From Chloroflexi bacterium RBG_19FT_COMBO_48_23 (GTDB lineage Bacteria > Chloroflexota > Dehalococcoidia > GIF9 > UBA5620), in the NCBI GenBank assembly GCA_001795315.1, contig MGOH01000065.1, positions 1-9,565 of the forward strand: a DNA stretch of 9,565 nt. The letters are read 5' to 3'. The position numbers and the translations under genes are program-made. Below, one piece after another: positions 7,035 to 9,565 of this stretch (within the stretch, counting starts at the first letter, position 1; each line of letters opens with the position of its first letter). The notes beneath the pieces are model-generated. The model was not told the DNA's origin and did not search any database. It was given only the letters and a program-made list of their open reading frames with translations.

Positions 7035-8246
7035 TCAAATTACACCCTCATCCCTGAATTGAGCTATTTCCTTGTCAGAATAGCTACCAATCTCCCTCAA
7101 GACGGAGGAGGTATGCTCTCCCAGTTCCGGGGCAGCAATTCTAGTTCTAGCATCAGTCTTACTAAAATGGACGGGATAACCGGGTATCTTTATCTTTCCC
7201 AATCTAGGATGATCAAAATCCATAATATAACCGTTCTCAATTATCTGCGGATCATCGACAAGTTCACATAATCTGTTAACAGGAGCCACAGGTAAATCAT
7301 ATTTGGCAAGGACTTTGAGCCATTCATCTCTGGGACGGGTAGCAAAAAACTGATCGAAAAGAGCAACCAGCTGCTCGGAATTAACGCGCAGTTTCTCAGC
7401 TGAGTCAAACCTTTCATCATTCTCCAATTCAGGATGTCCTATTGCCTGACAAAGCGATGGCCAATACTTGTCAAAGATACCTGCTGTTAAGATAAACCAG
7501 CGGCCATCAGCACATTTGTAATAATTTCTAAGTGGGTGCTCCGTTGACCGTTGATGCCGAGGTGCTTCGAAACCGCCAACAAGAGCAATTAGAACATTGC
7601 AGTAGAGCATATAGAGAGCAGTGCTCAAAATAGAAACATGTACTTCCTGCCCAATTCCAAACCGCTCACGCATCAATAAAGCGGTAATTATCTCGTGGCT
7701 GGCCATAATCGATGTAGCCTGGTCAATAATCCCAAACTGAGAGACAAGCGGCGTCATGTCCGGCTCTCCTACACAGAACATCATCCCCGACCTGCCCTGA
7801 CCCTGATAATCAAAAGCACCCACATCGCGATCAGGGCCATTTGGACCATAGCCTGAAACCCAGGCATAAATAATCTTTGGGTTTATACTGGATAATGTGA
7901 CATAATCCATCTTCAGTTTCTCAACAGCCGGTCTGCGCACACTGGCAAGAAAAACGTCCGACTTGCTTACCAGTCGATAAGCTATTTCCCTGCCTTTTTC
8001 CTTATTCAAGTCTATGGTCACACTCTTCTTACTGCGGTTAGCAGCTTCATGCCATATACTACGCCCACCTTCAAGCTCTAGGTGCACATGTCCCACAAAA
8101 TCCAGCTTTCGAATCGGATCACCTGAGCCAGGCTGTTCTATTTTTATTACCTCCGCACCCAGGTCACCCAGAATAGCAGCACCACCAGGTCCGGCATGAA
8201 ACATCCCAAGTTCTAAGACTCTAATTCCTTCCAATGGCTGATTCAC
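7035..8246 (-). CDS. Family III CoA-transferase (CaiB/BaiF/Frc type)
   Basis: The chosen GTG at 8246 yields 403 residues, normal for class III CoA-transferases, which move CoA between carboxylic acids through a covalent aspartyl-CoA anhydride; some relatives are acyl-CoA racemases. The N-terminus (PLEGIRVLELGMFHAGPGGAAILGDLGAEVIKIEQP) is a textbook match and begins right after the start. GRSIWHEAANRSKKSVTIDL (about 61-80) is the next family block. The catalytic aspartate is most likely D146 in VGAFDYQGQGRSG. A C-terminal domain with LAKYDLPVAPVNRLCEL and a DHPRLGKIKIPGYPVHFS segment completes the fold. The open frame continues upstream to 8327, but those 27 residues look non-coding and the GTG has a perfectly placed GGAGGT. 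The gene heads the caiB-miaB-nadB run. Substrate unknown; arylacetates are one option given iorAB nearby. Confidence 0.92.
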   Translation of the reverse strand: MNQPLEGIRVLELGMFHAGPGGAAILGDLGAEVIKIEQPGSGDPIRKLDFVGHVHLELEGGRSIWHEAANRSKKSVTIDLNKEKGREIAYRLVSKSDVFLASVRRPAVEKLKMDYVTLSSINPKIIYAWVSGYGPNGPDRDVGAFDYQGQGRSGMMFCVGEPDMTPLVSQFGIIDQATSIMASHEIITALLMRERFGIGQEVHVSILSTALYMLYCNVLIALVGGFEAPRHQRSTEHPLRNYYKCADGRWFILTAGIFDKYWPSLCQAIGHPELENDERFDSAEKLRVNSEQLVALFDQFFATRPRDEWLKVLAKYDLPVAPVNRLCELVDDPQIIENGYIMDFDHPRLGKIKIPGYPVHFSKTDARTRIAAPELGEHTSSVLREIGSYSDKEIAQFRDEGVI

Positions 8247-8252
8247 GTATGT

Positions 8253-8258
8253 ACCTCC
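8253..8258 (-). promoter_or_regulatory. Ribosome binding site fixing a GTG start for the CoA-transferase
   Basis: GGAGGT on the minus strand lies 6 nt before GTG at 8244-8246, exactly where the conserved family N-terminus begins. This outweighs the longer reading from 8327, which has no comparable signal. Confidence 0.8.
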
Positions 8259-8372
8259 GAAGTTATTTTGGTCAATCTTCCAGTATATAGTAGGATAATT
8301 GCTTATGGTTGAGCGTTTAGCGGACAAAAGGTCTTGAGATTAGTGTCTCCAAATTAATTACAAACAGGCTTG

Positions 8373-8403
8373 GCTATAAATTAGCCCATATTAAGAAAGT
8401 CAA
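8373..8403 (-). promoter_or_regulatory. Weak candidate promoter for the CoA-transferase operon
   Basis: On the minus strand TTGACT (8398-8403) is a good -35 box; the best -10 downstream is TATAGC (8373-8378) at a long 19 bp spacing. The -10 overlaps a small inverted repeat, GGCTA/TAGCC, spanning 8372-8386, which could be an operator. Because no terminator was seen after the upstream tRNA-Ser gene, read-through from the tRNA promoter is an alternative. Confidence 0.28.
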
Positions 8404-8429
8404 TATTTGTCTGATATTTATATCTGATA

Positions 8430-8521
8430 TGGCGGAGGGAATGGGATTCGAACCCATGACCCCGATTTCTCGGAGCAACCGCTTAGCAGGCGGCCGCACT
8501 AGACCACTATGCGATCCCTCC
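8430..8521 (-). tRNA. tRNA-Ser, anticodon GCU
   Basis: The minus strand folds as a complete 92-nt type II tRNA with encoded CCA (8430-8432). The acceptor stem GGAGGGA pairs with TCCCTCC, followed by discriminator G. The anticodon stem GCCGC/GCGGT encloses the loop CTGCTAA, giving anticodon GCT (plus-strand AGC at 8485-8487), which reads the serine codons AGC and AGU. The long variable arm CTCCGA/TCGGGG identifies a serine-type tRNA, and the T arm is ATGGG-TTCGAAT-CCCAT. No base is missing and no CCA addition would be needed. Confidence 0.97.
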
Positions 8522-8546
8522 AGTTAAACAGATAAAACCCAAGCTC

Positions 8547-8576
8547 AATATATCACAGTTTTTTCATTGCTTTCAA
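8547..8576 (-). promoter_or_regulatory. Promoter of tRNA-Ser
   Basis: The minus strand has TTGAAA (8571-8576) and TATATT (8547-8552) separated by 18 bp, with a TGn extension directly before the -10 box. The predicted start is about 20 nt upstream of the mature tRNA 5' end at 8521, a normal 5' leader for RNase P processing. Confidence 0.55.
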
Positions 8577-8597
8577 CAAAGTGAAGGCTGGTAGGTC

Positions 8598-8626
8598 TTT
8601 ATTGGGATAAGCTATTTTGATATGAT
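8598..8626 (+). promoter_or_regulatory. Candidate promoter of ybeY
   Basis: The plus strand shows TATGAT (8621-8626, five of six) preceded by TGA, an extended -10, with a poor -35 (TTTATT at 8598-8603) at 17 bp. Transcription would start near 8633, only about 13 nt before the ybeY ATG, so the message would have a very short leader. Confidence 0.4.
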
Positions 8627-8645
8627 GCTTTGGTGGTAATAGATC

Positions 8646-9125
8646 ATGACCAAGCCAGAAATAAATATCTCTGTAAAGCAGAATTTAAATCTTTGTCTGA
8701 ATGAAAACCGGCTTCAAGTAATAGTCCTGAAAACCCTTGAGGCCGAAGGCATTGTCTCATCTGCGGAGATAGGATTGGTTATCACCGATAGCAAGACAAT
8801 TCAGAAGCTAAATAGAACCTATCGGGGTGATGATAAATCTACCGACGTACTCGCCTTCCATATGACTCCGAGCACGAATCAAAAAACTGAACACCCGTTT
8901 GTAGACCCGCCTGATGGGGTGCACCATCTAGGTGAAGTAGTAATTTCGTATCCTCAAGCCGTCAAACAAGCCCAACAGCAGGGTAATAGTATAGAGCGAG
9001 AACTAGCATTGCTAATTGTCCACGGTGTACTGCATCTTTTAGGATACGACCATGAACTTCCCCACGAGAACCAACAGATGAGGGCTAAAGAAAACGAGAT
9101 TTTAGGAATACTGAACTCTAATTAA
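8646..9125 (+). CDS. ybeY: Endoribonuclease YbeY, 16S rRNA maturation factor
   Basis: The 159-residue product is a metal-dependent single-strand endoribonuclease of the UPF0054 family needed for 16S rRNA 3'-end maturation and ribosome quality control. The zinc-binding motif H-x3-H-x5-H is intact as H126-GVL-H130-LLGYD-H136. The family block LNRTYRGDDKSTDVLAFHM lies at about 55-73 and LGEVVIS at about 95-101, both expected. Length is normal. The ATG at 8646 is preceded by a weak GGTGGT ribosome binding site 8 nt upstream. It is the only plus-strand gene, divergent from tRNA-Ser and convergent with gmk, with which it leaves a 66-bp gap. Family assignment is firm. Confidence 0.95.
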   Translation: MTKPEINISVKQNLNLCLNENRLQVIVLKTLEAEGIVSSAEIGLVITDSKTIQKLNRTYRGDDKSTDVLAFHMTPSTNQKTEHPFVDPPDGVHHLGEVVISYPQAVKQAQQQGNSIERELALLIVHGVLHLLGYDHELPHENQQMRAKENEILGILNSN

Positions 9126-9191
9126 GCGCAAAATGGCACAACCATTCCGTATCTGTCAGGATATTTACATTATTTACAGCGCTGGATAGTC

Positions 9192-9565
9192 CTACAACTT
9201 TACGACTCTTGGTTTTAACCGACACTTCTCAGCAGCAACTATTGCATTTATCTGGTTAACAGTAAGGTTCAGATCATCTGTATGGTTTATTACGACATAA
9301 TCGAAAATGAGTAAGCTTTCTATTTCCTCCTGAGCTTTACTCAATCGCAAGTCCAACTCATCAGAAGACAATCCATACCGCTGCTTCAGTCGGTTAACTA
9401 ACTCGTCTATAGATGGGGGCATGAGGAAAATCAATACGGCATCAGGCAAAATTTTCTTGATTGTAGTCGCCCCCTGAATATCTACTTTTACGATGGTGTC
9501 CAATCCCTGTTTTAAGGCTTCCTTTACTTCTTGTTTAGGCACACCATAGTAGTTGCCATAAACTT
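9192..9565 (-). CDS. gmk: Guanylate kinase (partial, 5' end beyond the window)
   Basis: The minus-strand frame runs off the right edge and ends with TAG at 9192-9194, giving about 124 C-terminal residues of a protein usually near 190-210. The kinase makes GDP from GMP and ATP in the cytoplasm. Visible parts are the GMP-binding YGNYYGVPKQEV, the VDIQGATTIKK segment, the IFLMPPSIDELVNRLKQRY strand-lid region with its arginines, RLSKAQEEI, and the FDYVVINH strand near the end. The ATP P-loop is outside the window. An internal GTG at 9542 is not the start, because the conserved GNYYG motif lies upstream of it. No rpoZ, a common downstream partner of gmk, follows; instead the gene converges with ybeY. 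Confidence 0.93.
   Translation of the reverse strand, partial: VYGNYYGVPKQEVKEALKQGLDTIVKVDIQGATTIKKILPDAVLIFLMPPSIDELVNRLKQRYGLSSDELDLRLSKAQEEIESLLIFDYVVINHTDDLNLTVNQINAIVAAEKCRLKPRVVKL

Noticed and set aside
8372..8386. GGCTA/TAGCC hairpin downstream of tRNA-Ser, as a terminator
   Set aside because: Five-base-pair stem with an AT loop and no T tract; mentioned only as overlapping a weak promoter.
9132..9146. AATGG-CACAA-CCATT inverted repeat between convergent ybeY and gmk, as a shared terminator
   Set aside because: The stem is only 5 bp, AT-rich, and has no run of T on either side; too weak to call a terminator.
9540..9542. GTG as start of a short guanylate-kinase-like protein
   Set aside because: The conserved GNYYG motif is encoded upstream of it and the frame runs to the window edge, so the gene is simply cut.

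Overview
The window reads as chromosomal DNA of an anaerobic bacterium with moderate-to-low GC. The strongest lifestyle marker is a gene set for ferredoxin-type oxidation of 2-oxoacids: indolepyruvate:ferredoxin oxidoreductase IorA/IorB beside an iron-sulfur flavoprotein of the F420-reducing hydrogenase beta (FrhB) family. A family III CoA-transferase lies in the same gene run. Bacterial housekeeping genes (miaB, nadB, ybeY, gmk, tRNA-Ser) argue against an archaeon. The mix, and the look of the FrhB and IorA proteins, fits an uncultured Dehalococcoidia-like Chloroflexota or another strict anaerobe. That assignment is inference and no marker here proves it.

Layout, right to left along the minus strand: a partial guanylate kinase gene (gmk) enters from the right edge and converges with plus-strand ybeY. 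A tRNA-Ser(GCU) gene is divergent from ybeY. Downstream of the tRNA, seven genes run in one direction: CoA-transferase, miaB, nadB, ridA, frhB-like, iorA, iorB (cut by the left edge). The gaps caiB-miaB (40 bp) and miaB-nadB (37 bp) suggest one transcript. ridA is set off by about 157 bp holding a good extended -10 promoter. frhB-like is set off from ridA by 163 bp holding a second candidate promoter. frhB-iorA (29 bp apart, strong ribosome binding site) and iorA-iorB (ATGA overlap) form a tight unit.

Working together: IorA/IorB would decarboxylate aryl-pyruvates, made by transamination of aromatic amino acids, to aryl-acetyl-CoA. Electrons would leave through the C-terminal iron-sulfur clusters of IorA. 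The FrhB-like protein is the obvious candidate to accept or relay them to a flavin, F420 or another carrier. RidA would hydrolyse reactive imines or enamines, including possibly the iminoaspartate made by its upstream neighbour NadB. The CoA-transferase could move CoA between carboxylic acids such as arylacetates, but its substrate cannot be read from sequence.

No insertion sequence, CRISPR array, prophage or convincing intrinsic terminator was seen, and no non-coding stretch exceeds about 300 bp. The gap between the CoA-transferase start and ybeY (about 400 bp) holds the tRNA and its promoter. The most interesting points are the FrhB-IorA-IorB unit, the expanded five-cysteine cluster motif in IorA, and a possible 22-codon leader ORF before the frhB-like gene. 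Nothing here is clearly a wholly new system.
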